This document shows positions 1 through 8,408 of a DNA stretch of 16,486 nucleotides, in pieces. Source of the DNA: an uncultured Chloroflexota bacterium (GTDB lineage: Bacteria > Chloroflexota > Dehalococcoidia > UBA3495); the NCBI GenBank assembly GCA_913052545.1, contig CAJXEF010000026.1, forward strand, positions 1-16,486, read 5' to 3'. Each line of letters starts with the position of its first letter. Positions within the stretch are counted from its first letter, which is position 1. The position numbers were made by a program, and so were the translations under genes. The notes below the pieces were generated by a model, which saw nothing but the letters and a program-made list of their open reading frames with translations, was not told where the DNA came from and did not search any database.

Positions 1-56
1 AATCAATATCAATTCAAATATCCGGATTTAAATAGTGCTTTAGAGGCGTTGTAAAG

Positions 57-517
57 ATGACCGATAATATTATCGACCAATCATTTACAATTGGATAACC
101 CAAAGAAGGTATCTTTGACTTTTTTCTTCTGCTGAAGATTTGGAGAGGCTAACCCCACCTTGGCTAAATTTTAAAATAATGAGTGCGCTCCCAATAGATA
201 TGGACGCTGGAACAGTAATTGAATATCAAATCCAACTGCACGGAATCCGGATAAGATGGAAGAGTGAAATTACTCTGTGGGATCCACCTCATAGATTTTG
301 CGATGTACAACGCAAAAGACCTTGCAAAAAATGGGTAAACGAACACATTTGTGAAACGTCCAATGTAGGAACATTAATTAGGGACAGATTTAACTATGAG
401 GTGATCGGAGGAAATTTGATTAATAAATTATTCGTTAAGAAAGATTTGGATAAGATATTTTATTATCGGCAAGCGAATCTGTTGTCTATATTTAACGACG
501 AGTGCAACAAATCCTAA
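57..517 (+). pseudogene. SRPBCC-fold (START/polyketide-cyclase-like) ligand-binding protein, disrupted
   Basis: Two frames read together give one SRPBCC-family protein of about 153 residues. The reading starts at ATG 57 (with AGAGG about ten bases upstream) and runs about 13 codons to an in-frame TAA at 96-98. It continues through PKEGIFDFF to a run of six T (120-125). Adding one T there joins it to the frame reading SSAEDLERLTPPWLNF and on to the TAA ending at 517. The joined product has family hallmarks in order: a hydrophobic first strand, P..-IF-FF, NLERLTPPWL-like, IEYQIQLHGI-IRW, PPHRF-DVQ, GTLIRDR and a C-terminal helix with a FYYR motif. Only a TTG-started 125-residue fragment remains open from 140, with no convincing ribosome site, and it lacks the first strand and helix of the fold. 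Relatives are small cytoplasmic hydrophobic-ligand-binding proteins of mostly unknown role. The lesions could be true decay or, for the homopolymer, a sequencing error; two independent lesions favour decay. Confidence 0.72.
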
Positions 518-589
518 ACCAGAAATTCCTCAAGGGAGTGTGTGTGATTCGGGTGGTGTTAAAAGACCAATCGAAACCGTAATTACCGG

Positions 590-1906
590 TTACTCTAGGG
601 CTCGCGCTTGTTTAAAAGTTACGCATTGAATCAACGCCAGAATTACGCTAACTCCGCCGATTACCGTGAAGGCTCCTGACGGGTTCCAAATGTGCACTAA
701 CAGGCTTATCAGGAAGGTTGCGAGCGGAGTAAACCCATTATCAAGAAAATAGATGCTCATTACACGACCCCTGAGGTCGTCCGGAACTATAATTTGTAAT
801 AATGTACTGTTTCCAACACGGAATACGTATTGGCAAAAACCCATACCTGCCAAGAGAATTAGGGATGCAATGAACCAAGTTGAATTAGCGAAAGCCAAGA
901 TAAAAATACATCCCCCTGTCATCCCCAGGAGGGTTGCCAGTCCTTTACGTACGAAGTAACCCATAGATGCAATTATGATGGCCGCTATTATTCCTCCCAT
1001 TCCGATGGCTGCGGCCAATAACCCGCCTGATCCAGGGCCCCTATGTAGTACCTCAGTTGTGAATACAGGGAGCACAAATGCTAAAGGCTGAAAAACGAAA
1101 TTAGGGATAAAGGACATCACGATTAATTGTAAAATACGTTTTTCGTGCAAGACGTAATTAACGCCTTCAGCCATACTCTTAAAAGGTGAGGTGTGCTCCG
1201 TTTGCTTCGTCTGGCGATAAGGAAGTTTCACCGGTACCATCAATAACACGATGGCGAAATATGCGATTGCTTCGAGGAAAAAATTCCAATTAAAACCGAG
1301 GGTTGCGATTAAAAGGCCTCCTATTGCAGGCCCTGCTATACGCATCGATGGATGAGCCATTCCAGTTAACGCTAAGGCGCTAGTGAGAGCCTCTCCTGGA
1401 ACTGTATTAGCAACCATAGCTTGCCGTACAGGTTGAATAATGGAATGGGCGACTCCTGCAATTCCCATGTATATAAAAGCATGCCACCACTCTAAAGGTC
1501 CTCGGATGGGATCACTTTGCAGATCAGTGGAGATCACCAAAAAGGCGAACAGGCCGGCAGCGCAGGCCATGGAGCCTTGAGTGACCATTACGATTTTGCG
1601 GCGATCCAGTCGATCTGCCAGGACGCCTGCAAGAGGGCCGGTGATGAAAACGGGAAGAGTTCGAATCCCTACTACGCTGCCTGTCAGTAATGCGTTGCCT
1701 TCAGTTAGGTCGAGAACCAACCAGCCCACGGTCAAGATCTGAAGCCATTGAGCGCCAACTGTGAAGAAATTACCTACCCAGAGATATCTGAAGTCCTTGT
1801 AGGTTTTAATGGTATATAGGCTGTTCTGGAGTGCGCTCGGTCCATTTGACGACTTGTTTCCTGTCGCGACGTGGTCGCCGGAATCTGATCTGCCTCTACC
1901 GCTCAT
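590..1906 (-). CDS. MFS transporter, EntS/MFS_3-like exporter type
   Basis: A 438-residue integral membrane protein with the hydrophobic pattern of a 12-helix major facilitator. After a polar N-terminal tail of about 35 residues, FRYLWVGNFF leads into the first helix. The cytoplasmic loop 2-3 motif A is visible as GVLADRLDRRK at about 94-104. A second, weaker copy region with DDLRGRVMSIY near 380 matches the loop 10-11 pattern common in MFS_3/EntS-type efflux permeases. Family members export siderophores, macrolides or other small molecules by proton antiport; the substrate here cannot be read from sequence. The gene follows a second permease by about 99 bases on the same strand, so the two may be co-transcribed. 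The ribosome site before the chosen ATG is weak; a start nearer residue 30 would not affect the membrane domain. Confidence 0.88.
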   Translation of the reverse strand: MSGRGRSDSGDHVATGNKSSNGPSALQNSLYTIKTYKDFRYLWVGNFFTVGAQWLQILTVGWLVLDLTEGNALLTGSVVGIRTLPVFITGPLAGVLADRLDRRKIVMVTQGSMACAAGLFAFLVISTDLQSDPIRGPLEWWHAFIYMGIAGVAHSIIQPVRQAMVANTVPGEALTSALALTGMAHPSMRIAGPAIGGLLIATLGFNWNFFLEAIAYFAIVLLMVPVKLPYRQTKQTEHTSPFKSMAEGVNYVLHEKRILQLIVMSFIPNFVFQPLAFVLPVFTTEVLHRGPGSGGLLAAAIGMGGIIAAIIIASMGYFVRKGLATLLGMTGGCIFILAFANSTWFIASLILLAGMGFCQYVFRVGNSTLLQIIVPDDLRGRVMSIYFLDNGFTPLATFLISLLVHIWNPSGAFTVIGGVSVILALIQCVTFKQARALE

Positions 1907-2005
1907 AGTAATTCTGAATCATGGAGATTGAAGGAACAACGGTCCAGTTAGGAGTAATAGAGATCAACAAGATGTGACCAGAAACGTGCTGTAATGGGGA
2001 ATTCA

Positions 2006-3358
2006 CTAGTCGGCAGTAGCCCCAGCATGATTCGGCGCGACTTGGAAATCACTTCTGGCTTCAGGTGGTAGGGAATCTTCCCAGGACGGGATTATTACGG
2101 TGTTATCAGGTTCCATGGAGAAAATAATGAGAGCTCCCAACAAACTTGCACCGACTGATACAAGAATGGTTAAACTGTAAGTACCCGCTAGGGCAAAGAG
2201 GACCCCACCTCCCCAAGCGCCGATAGCCATGCCGCTTCCGGCACCAAATTGTTGCCATCCAAATGACCTTCCCATTGGCCCTCGACCATAATATTGCCGG
2301 TTAATAATAGGGAAGGCTGAACCTTCTCCCCCGTAACCAAATCCAAATATTGCGGCAAACAAATAAAACTGCCAAAGTTCTTGGGTCCAGAACAACATCA
2401 GTACTGGGAGGCCCTGCAGGACAAACATTACTGCCATAGTCTTTCGTGCGCCAAGGTAATCGGCGCAGACAGGTGTCAAAAACCTTGTAAGTACACTCAC
2501 GGCAACCAGGGTGGTTAAAATACCGGCTGCCGCTAAAGGTTGTATACCGTGCTTTATAGCCATTGGAATGATGTAGATAATGATTATGGAATGTCCGGTA
2601 CATCCAAGTCCGTGAACAGCTACTAATTTCCAGAAAGTTGTTGTGCCTTGCATAGCGATTCTGTATGCTTTAGATCGCAACGTTGCTATGGCTTGGGGAA
2701 CGTCAGCTGCTATTTCCTCAGTGATCGGGGCTCCGAATGCTCTTAGTCCCATATCTGATGGTTTGTTGCGGAAGAAAATCATTAGGATGAGCATAACGAT
2801 CACGCCAAATACGCCGATCGCCCAGAAAGTGGCGCGCCATTCCACAGAATTAATCAGAAAACTGACAACGATAGCCAACACCGCCGGTCCCAATCCGTGA
2901 GATGCCTGCAATAATCCTATGCCAAGACCTAGTTTAGTCCTGAACCAATAGGTAGCAGCGGTAATAATAGGAACGTTGAAGGCGGCCTGGGCAACCCCAA
3001 GTCCTAGGCCGTACGAAATCCAAATGTGCCAAACTTCAGTCGCAGCACCGGTCACCATTGAACCAAGGAAAAAAAAGGCTACCCCTACTAGTATTACTTT
3101 CCGCGCTCCATACCGATCTGTTGCCATGCCGCTTATAGGCGCGAGTAACGCTCCTACAACGCTTGCCAAAGCATAGGCCAGCGTACTGGATACCGGGCTC
3201 CAGCCAAATTCAGTTTCAAGGGGGACTATCAGGACCCCGAAGGCTTGGCGAATCGATCCACCAGCCATATGCATTATTCCTGCGATCAGAATAATGATCC
3301 ACGCATAATGCCAATTATTTCTAACGCTCGAAATTGATCCTGTTATTATATTTCTCAT
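2006..3358 (-). CDS. MFS transporter, OFA/monocarboxylate-like
   Basis: A 450-residue major facilitator permease with about 12 hydrophobic segments. It opens with a short basic tail, then WHYAWIIILIAGIMH as helix 1. QAFGVLIVPLETEFGWSP at about 38-55 is the loop typical of the OFA (oxalate:formate antiporter) and monocarboxylate-porter branch, and motif A is GMATDRYGARK at about 77-87. The central loop (about 200-235) is long and polar, and the C-terminal tail of about 30 residues is hydrophilic. Relatives carry organic anions, so uptake of a carboxylated or aromatic acid would fit the catabolic genes nearby, but this is inference. It is the first gene of a likely two-permease minus-strand unit and is divergent from the EthD-like gene across about 200 bases, so the two may share control. 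The Shine-Dalgarno is weak (AGGT about eight bases before ATG). Confidence 0.9.
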   Translation of the reverse strand: MRNIITGSISSVRNNWHYAWIIILIAGIMHMAGGSIRQAFGVLIVPLETEFGWSPVSSTLAYALASVVGALLAPISGMATDRYGARKVILVGVAFFFLGSMVTGAATEVWHIWISYGLGLGVAQAAFNVPIITAATYWFRTKLGLGIGLLQASHGLGPAVLAIVVSFLINSVEWRATFWAIGVFGVIVMLILMIFFRNKPSDMGLRAFGAPITEEIAADVPQAIATLRSKAYRIAMQGTTTFWKLVAVHGLGCTGHSIIIIYIIPMAIKHGIQPLAAAGILTTLVAVSVLTRFLTPVCADYLGARKTMAVMFVLQGLPVLMLFWTQELWQFYLFAAIFGFGYGGEGSAFPIINRQYYGRGPMGRSFGWQQFGAGSGMAIGAWGGGVLFALAGTYSLTILVSVGASLLGALIIFSMEPDNTVIIPSWEDSLPPEARSDFQVAPNHAGATAD

Positions 3359-3561
3359 ATTTAAATACCTAGTAATTATGGTGGCGAAATGTATTTAAGG
3401 CAAGCATATAACGCGAATTTGTTACGAGAATTTTTAAATCCAAGGCTTGTTTATGATCTGTAAATCGTTTTACGCATACCAAATCGGATCAAATGATGGT
3501 TTAATTTGGTTGTTGAGTTCAGGAAAAGCATATTTTATACAGATGAGAAAGGAGGAAAGTC
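3359..3561. promoter_or_regulatory. Divergent intergenic control region
   Basis: This AT-rich 203-base gap separates the divergent permease and EthD-like genes and must hold promoters for both. On the plus strand TTGAGT (3513-3518) and TATACA (3536-3541) lie 17 bases apart, but transcription from there would begin at about the AAAGGAGG ribosome site (3548-3555), leaving almost no leader. That promoter is therefore doubtful. I see no clear operator palindrome and no coding sequence. Confidence 0.35.
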
Positions 3562-4236
3562 ATGGCTAATAGGAAAGGAACGGCCCTTCTTATGGTTTTT
3601 GTAGACATTGACACCGAACAAGACGGTGATTTCAATAAATGGTATAACGAAGAACATATACCGGATTTGTTAGCGTTACCTGGGTTTTTGAATGGCGCAC
3701 GGTACGAAGCATCAAAAGGTGGTCCTCGATATTTAGCATGCTACGAGCTGGAAAACGCCGAAACATTGAGGACCTCGGAATACCTGGCTTTCAGAGAAGA
3801 TCCATCTGAATGGACACAGAAGATTGCGTTATCTACTAAGGGACGGAATTATGTAAGGAATGTATGTACGCAAATATTCCCTGAGGAGATCGATCCAGCT
3901 GTGTTAGGCCGGGGGATGGCCCCCGCATTACAAATTGGACGTATGGTCGTCCCAACAGAAATAGAAGCAAAGTACAACTACTATTATGATAATGTCCGTA
4001 CCCCAGCTAATCTGGAAGTCCCGGGTTGCCTCGCTGTTCGTCGCTATCATGTAGTTGAGGGTTCTCCAAAATACACTACGGTTTATGAATTTGAACACGA
4101 GAAAGTCCCCGAGACTGAAGCTTGGAATATACGTAGAGGGCAGGATGATATGCATGGCTACATTGGTGGCACGTATGGACATGCGGCTGGTTCACCAGGT
4201 GTATATCGTAGGATATTGCCGACTCGATCTTTTTAG
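3562..4236 (+). CDS. Two-domain EthD-like dimeric alpha-beta barrel protein
   Basis: A 224-residue soluble protein made of two similar halves. Each half carries the signature of EthD-like ferredoxin-fold proteins: WYNEEHIPDLLALPGF at 27-42 in the first and YYDNVRTPANLEVPGC at 141-156 in the second. Each signature is followed by a strand with basic residues (ARY, VRRY) and a Y-ELE or YEFE strand. Single-domain relatives dimerise into a barrel with a small-molecule cleft, and the duplicated form can build that barrel within one chain. Such proteins often sit in oxidative or aromatic catabolic operons and include decarboxylases, monooxygenases and isomerases, but no catalytic residue can be assigned here. 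The start is well supported by AAAGGAGG six bases before ATG. The gene is alone on its strand, with divergent permeases to the left and a convergent gene to the right. Confidence 0.8.
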   Translation: MANRKGTALLMVFVDIDTEQDGDFNKWYNEEHIPDLLALPGFLNGARYEASKGGPRYLACYELENAETLRTSEYLAFREDPSEWTQKIALSTKGRNYVRNVCTQIFPEEIDPAVLGRGMAPALQIGRMVVPTEIEAKYNYYYDNVRTPANLEVPGCLAVRRYHVVEGSPKYTTVYEFEHEKVPETEAWNIRRGQDDMHGYIGGTYGHAAGSPGVYRRILPTRSF

Positions 4237-4263
4237 AGCCTTTGAACCTTAAAATACAACTCG

Positions 4264-4377
4264 GTTTACTGTTGTTTAAAGCCCTATAGGGTTAAGACGT
4301 ACAGGTCTAGGCCAGGTCACCGCGAACGGTTTGCACGTCATATCTTAAAACTATAGGGTTAACCAACAGTAAGAAAC
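4264..4377. repeat. Long imperfect inverted repeat between convergent genes
   Basis: The 160-base gap between the EthD-like gene and the NHL gene contains two arms of about 37-40 bases in opposite orientation. TTACTGTTG at 4266-4274 pairs perfectly with CAACAGTAA at 4364-4372. Moving inward, CCCTATAG (4282-4289) matches CTATAGGG (4351-4358), then TTAAGA (4292-4297) matches TCTTAA (4343-4348), and ACGT (4297-4300) matches ACGT (4335-4338), with small gaps. The loop is about 34 bases. Each arm also contains the short palindrome CTATAG. No strong T-run follows on either strand and no target duplication is obvious. It could be a bidirectional transcription-end structure or the remnant of a small palindromic (MITE-like) element. 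Confidence 0.6.
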
Positions 4378-4395
4378 TAGGTCTGTGATATAAGG

Positions 4396-5394
4396 TCAAA
4401 GGTTTATAGAGGCTTCTTCATATTCTAGTTCTTTCTTGTAGATCTGAATCCGATGTCTGACAGATTCGGCAATGTATATATTATTATCGGAATCAACATT
4501 TACGGCTATGGGCCTTGTAAAGCGCCATTCTTCTTCCAAACTCACTCTACGACGAGCCTTTAATATTTCAGGGTTGGCATCAAGGTAGGTTTGAGCCCAG
4601 GGAGATGGTGTTTGCGCGTCTCCAGTAAGTGAGGTTAGGAAATCTCCAGACGGGGTATAAATATTGAGTAGGTTCGTCCCCCAATCAGTTACGTAGACAT
4701 CTCCTTGTGCATCTACAGCAACGCTGGATGGGCGATCTAATGCACCGACTATACTGCTGGGAGAACCAATGGCCATTAGGAAAGTCCCATCGGCTGTGAA
4801 TTTTTGTACCCGGGCATTTTTCCAATCAGCTATATAGATGTCATCATGGTGATCGACGCATATCCCCCAAGGGCGATTAAATTCTCCGTCAAGATTTCCT
4901 TTACTTCCCCAGGAAAATAAGAATTTACCTTCTTTAGTAAATTTCTGAACTCTGTGGTTAGAACTGTCAACTATGTATAAATCATCGTTGCTATCGAAAG
5001 CGATCCCTGAAGGACCGTCTAGCTGTCCGGAATCACTGCCAGCTGTTCCCCATTTGCCTATGAATTGACCATCCGGATCGAAAACGGAAATGCGTTGGAG
5101 GAATTCGTCTGAGATATATACATTGCCTTGTCTATCGAGGTCTATCGAATAGGGCCATACTAGTTGCCCATCACCCTGCCCGGGGCTACCAAATTGTGTT
5201 ACGAAGTCGTGATTTAGACTGCTTTTACTGATACGCTGTCCTAGCTCCTCTGCTCCTCTGTTCACCACATAGAGCATGGCATCTGGTCCTATAGCAAAAT
5301 CAACAGGATCCCAAAATCCCAAACCACCCATGCTATACATCCCGTAACAATGGCTGAAGTCGAAGGTACGCCCGGCGGCTATTGTTGTTAGCAT
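4396..5394 (-). CDS. NHL-repeat six-bladed beta-propeller protein
   Basis: A 332-residue protein built almost entirely of NHL repeats, each following the pattern P-.I.-D..G.-Y-.D....R...F...G. At least six blades can be seen, beginning with DPVDFAIGPDAMLYVVNRG and ending with RPIAVNVDSDNNIYIAESVRHRIQ. Between the last two lies a charged, helical insertion of about 35 residues (near WAQTYLDANPEILKARRR) that ordinary blades lack. There is no signal peptide. I chose the ATG at 5394 because GGGGAG lies just before it; the frame stays open upstream to 5532, but those 46 codons resemble nothing and run into the preceding DUF1501 gene. NHL propellers bind proteins, RNA or ligands, and some are lyases or lactonases; no catalytic set can be assigned. 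It is third in a minus-strand cassette, 74 bases after the DUF1501 gene. Confidence 0.82.
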   Translation of the reverse strand: MLTTIAAGRTFDFSHCYGMYSMGGLGFWDPVDFAIGPDAMLYVVNRGAEELGQRISKSSLNHDFVTQFGSPGQGDGQLVWPYSIDLDRQGNVYISDEFLQRISVFDPDGQFIGKWGTAGSDSGQLDGPSGIAFDSNDDLYIVDSSNHRVQKFTKEGKFLFSWGSKGNLDGEFNRPWGICVDHHDDIYIADWKNARVQKFTADGTFLMAIGSPSSIVGALDRPSSVAVDAQGDVYVTDWGTNLLNIYTPSGDFLTSLTGDAQTPSPWAQTYLDANPEILKARRRVSLEEEWRFTRPIAVNVDSDNNIYIAESVRHRIQIYKKELEYEEASINL

Positions 5395-5468
5395 GTGCTC
5401 CCCTAAACACGTAAATGTTGATCGTTCTTCTGTCTTCTGTGCAAACCGAATGTTTTGTGAATCCTGAT

Positions 5469-6605
5469 TTAGACGAAGTTCAGTTGCTCGAAAGTGCCTC
5501 CCACTATAGGAACCGGGTCTAAGCCTAGCCATTTATCTACGATGCTACTGTAAAAACCTCGAAAATCATAATTAGGTGCTAGATCACCTTGAGTCAGATC
5601 TGCTGGCTTTAAGGAAGGGTAATCGTTATACATCCCACCTTTGACTTGATCTCCAATTACAAAGGCGATCCCACCGGCGCCGTGATCCGTGCCCGTACCG
5701 TTGTCTTTAACCCTTCTTCCAAATTCAGTAAAGAGCACCATAATTAGGTTATCGCTGGCGTTGTGTTCTCTAAGGTCCGAGTAAAAATCGCCAATGGCTC
5801 TCCCAACATCTGTCCAAAGCTTGGTATGTTGTGGAAGTTGATTAAAATGCGTATCAAAACTGCCATGCTGAGTATAAAAAATCTTGGTACCGAGGTTGGC
5901 CAAATGAACCTGTGCAACGCTTTTCAGGCTACGGGCTATAGGGGTATCGGCGTATTCTATTGTTGAACTGTAAGTTTCAGGTGCCACCCGGATTACATCA
6001 GCCCCATCCAACACGTTCCGGCCCGTATGGCTTAGGTAATCCATCACTGGTCCGGTTCCGATTGTGGGAGCATAGATTCGAGAAAATAAATCTAGCATGC
6101 GATCTCGATCTCGCTCGTTATTAATGCCCGGGACATCGCTTAAAACTCCATAGGACGCAAGATCAGATACTGAGGTGACTGGTACACCTCGTAATGCTAG
6201 CGCTCTTGGAAGTCCTTGCCCAAAGTTGACCCCGGTTAATACATTCTCACCGGTAGGGTCAAGATCTCTGATCACTTTACCTAACCAGCCCTCGGTGCCG
6301 ACTTTTTCCGGCTCACAGGTATGCCATATATCCATCGACCGAAAATGTGAGCGAGGTGAATTGTCATACCCAATACCGTGTATGATGGCAACTTTGCCCT
6401 CTTGATACAGCTTTTGGACGGGTCCCATATTCGGGTTAAATCCCAGATCATCATTTATAGGAATTACTTGGTCCTCGGGAATCCCTACTTTGGGGCGATT
6501 ATCTCGATAATGGGGGTTGGTGTACGGGATGATCGTATTCAAGGGATCGTTGGCTCCGCTTAGTTGAAGCACTACAACGACCGGATCTTTCTTGGTAGAT
6601 GTCAT
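5469..6605 (-). CDS. DUF1501 family protein
   Basis: A 378-residue protein of the DUF1501 family, distantly related in fold to alkaline-phosphatase/sulfatase enzymes. Family landmarks in order: LQLSGANDPLNTIIPY at about 13-28 (the usual GG.DGLN segment, with D20 kept), SHFRSMDIWHT at 86-96, FDTHFNQ at 250-256, TEFGRR at 293-298 and GTDHGAGG at 305-312. These acidic and histidine positions are the likely metal or active-site residues. No biochemical function is firmly established for the family. Most members start with a twin-arginine export signal; this one starts MTSTKKDPVVVVLQL with no such signal, so it looks cytoplasmic. AAGGAGGT eight bases before ATG fixes the start. It follows the DUF1800 gene by 56 bases, the pairing commonly seen for the two families. 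Confidence 0.88.
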   Translation of the reverse strand: MTSTKKDPVVVVLQLSGANDPLNTIIPYTNPHYRDNRPKVGIPEDQVIPINDDLGFNPNMGPVQKLYQEGKVAIIHGIGYDNSPRSHFRSMDIWHTCEPEKVGTEGWLGKVIRDLDPTGENVLTGVNFGQGLPRALALRGVPVTSVSDLASYGVLSDVPGINNERDRDRMLDLFSRIYAPTIGTGPVMDYLSHTGRNVLDGADVIRVAPETYSSTIEYADTPIARSLKSVAQVHLANLGTKIFYTQHGSFDTHFNQLPQHTKLWTDVGRAIGDFYSDLREHNASDNLIMVLFTEFGRRVKDNGTGTDHGAGGIAFVIGDQVKGGMYNDYPSLKPADLTQGDLAPNYDFRGFYSSIVDKWLGLDPVPIVGGTFEQLNFV

Positions 6606-6661
6606 TTGGTTACCTCCTTAATTCAAACAAAGGTATCAACCGGATTATTATTTCTTGCGGA

Positions 6662-8065
6662 TCAGGCAAATTGGTATTCTCTAGAGGCAGAAATCATTGC
6701 TAACATAATACCCACCCGTCTTTCTGATTCGGATGCGTCATGAGATGTCTCCCAAGATATGTCTCCTTCTTCGGAAGTATGGGTAAGAAATTCTTGGTAA
6801 GTGGTGCTTCCTAGCTCTAATGTCCCCATTAAATCTAAGCAACCGTCCAAAAATTCATTAGGGGATAAAGTGCCACGAGATTTTAAACTATCAATAATGG
6901 TCCGAATTCCCGGTAAGTTGGTATTGGAAAAATATTTAGCGGCGAAATTAACCCGACGTACCAATGCTCCCCCGTCTATCCATTCTTCTCCTGTATGCCA
7001 GCTTTCTACGCTTGGTGGGTTCAATAGCTCTTGCCCTTGGAAAGTACATTCATCAGCCACCGATTGGTAGCCGACTTGTGGCCCAGATAATCCTTGTGCC
7101 ATCCGTACCGTGCCCACCACCAGTTCAGCGGGGCTCTTTACGTGCTTAAACCGAGAATCTTTAAAGAAATCTGAATTAAACAATACCCGCAGAACCGCCG
7201 CAATATTGTATTTCGAATCATGGTAGGTTTGTTCCAATAATTCAACTGCCTCAGGATCGGTCGGAGGAGTAATGTTCCAACTCGGAATCTGCGGTTCATC
7301 CGCAACAAAAAAGTTATATAGATGTCTACAAAGAAACTTTCCAGTTGCGGGCTGTTTCACCACGATATCTATAATGTCCTCGCCGTTAAACTCTCCTGTC
7401 ATGCCCAAAAACGTTTTTGCATCAGAATCGTGGTCCTCAGGCTTGTATTCAAAATCCCAATAAAATCTACCTAATGGTAACCGGGGGATCTTAGGAGCAA
7501 TGGTCCATCCGGTAAAAGCCCGGGATGCCTCTTTAATGTCGTCTTCAGAATAGTTCCCAACTCCCATTGAAAATAATTCTAAGAGCTCCCTGCCCCAGTT
7601 TTCGTTGATGGCTCCTTTGTGGTTACCGTTGTTGTCCAGCCAATAAATCATTGCGGGGTTTTTGGCGAGCTCAACTAATAGCGTCGGGAAATCTCCCAGA
7701 GCATGTTTGCGAAACATGGCGATTTGTTGGGTTAACTCCGGAGGGTTATCAATCTTGGAATTACCAGTTGCAAATAGCTGGTGCCAAAACAGAACCATTT
7801 TCTCTTCCAGTGGTCTATTGGTGTTGACCATACGGTATACCCACTGGGCTTGAGCTTGGTTGGGCGCCATACCACCTTCGTAATTCGGGAAGTAACGGTA
7901 AAGGAGATCTTCATCTACGGAATCTTGGGAAGCTGGATCAAGCAACTCTTCAATTGTTGCTTCATAACCTTTGTGGACACGCATTTCGAGCTCTGATCTT
8001 GGTGCGCCAAAGCCAGCCCTACGCATTAAATGGGACATCAATGAAATCTGCTCTTGCGTTGCCAT
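6662..8065 (-). CDS. DUF1800 family protein
   Basis: A 467-residue DUF1800 protein. The N-terminus has the family opening HLMRRAGFG at 12-20. The central WHQLFATG segment is at about 94-101, and the most conserved block runs from NENWGRELLELFSMG at 154-168 to YSEDDIKEASRAFTGW at 172-187. The C-terminal half keeps the KSPAELVVGTVR and NPPSVESWHTGEEW segments. The family is mostly helical, is widespread in Planctomycetota, Chloroflexota and Proteobacteria, and has no proven reaction. It is nearly always next to DUF1501, as here. No signal peptide is visible; the protein begins directly with the domain. AGGAG about eight bases before ATG supports the start. It is the first gene of the cassette and is divergent from the extradiol dioxygenase across 343 bases. 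Confidence 0.9.
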   Translation of the reverse strand: MATQEQISLMSHLMRRAGFGAPRSELEMRVHKGYEATIEELLDPASQDSVDEDLLYRYFPNYEGGMAPNQAQAQWVYRMVNTNRPLEEKMVLFWHQLFATGNSKIDNPPELTQQIAMFRKHALGDFPTLLVELAKNPAMIYWLDNNGNHKGAINENWGRELLELFSMGVGNYSEDDIKEASRAFTGWTIAPKIPRLPLGRFYWDFEYKPEDHDSDAKTFLGMTGEFNGEDIIDIVVKQPATGKFLCRHLYNFFVADEPQIPSWNITPPTDPEAVELLEQTYHDSKYNIAAVLRVLFNSDFFKDSRFKHVKSPAELVVGTVRMAQGLSGPQVGYQSVADECTFQGQELLNPPSVESWHTGEEWIDGGALVRRVNFAAKYFSNTNLPGIRTIIDSLKSRGTLSPNEFLDGCLDLMGTLELGSTTYQEFLTHTSEEGDISWETSHDASESERRVGIMLAMISASREYQFA

Positions 8066-8408
8066 GTTATCTACTCCTGTTTGGAATGGTAGGGATTCGA
8101 GTTTGCATGACTAAAATGGGTTATACCCAACCGTATTTTATCCTGTAACTCACGATAATTAAAGGATGGTTATAATCTTGTACCGAAGAGAAACGAGCTT
8201 GTCCGGTTTAGGGGAATGGCCAGATAAGTGATTGACCAGTTATGCAATCTCCCTGCTTACTGTTTTGCGCCATGAAAATTCAACTTGACCGAATATAAAT
8301 GTGAAGGCGTTATAAAAACGCTGGTCATTATTGCATGAAGGAAACATACTGCAGTAATATTACGATAACTATTAGAAATCCAAATTTGTTGCGTTCGCGG
8401 AGGGAGAA
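8066..8408. promoter_or_regulatory. Divergent control region between DUF1800 cassette and catabolic operon
   Basis: This AT-rich 343-base gap has no convincing gene. For the plus-strand dioxygenase operon, TTGACC (8285-8290) lies upstream of TATAAA (8311-8316), but the 20-base spacing is too long; GTTATA at 8309-8314 gives a better 18. A TATAAT at 8171-8176 has no matching upstream hexamer. For the minus-strand cassette, TATAAC (complement of 8120-8125) sits 18 bases from GTTACA (complement of 8144-8149). These are eye-picked candidates only. The dioxygenase start is preceded by GGAGGGAG (about 8399-8406). Confidence 0.35.

Noticed and set aside
140..517. Calling the TTG-started 125-residue frame an intact gene
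   Set aside because: It begins inside the conserved LERLTPPWL block, lacks the fold's first strand and helix, and has no convincing ribosome site; the missing part lies upstream in another frame.
3513..3541. TTGAGT/TATACA as the promoter of the EthD-like gene
   Set aside because: The spacing of 17 is good, but the start of transcription would fall on the ribosome site, so it was not listed as a separate promoter.
5395..5532. Extending the NHL-repeat gene upstream to the ATG at 5532
   Set aside because: The extra 46 residues do not resemble NHL sequence and overlap the DUF1501 coding end; the ATG at 5394 has GGGGAG just before it.
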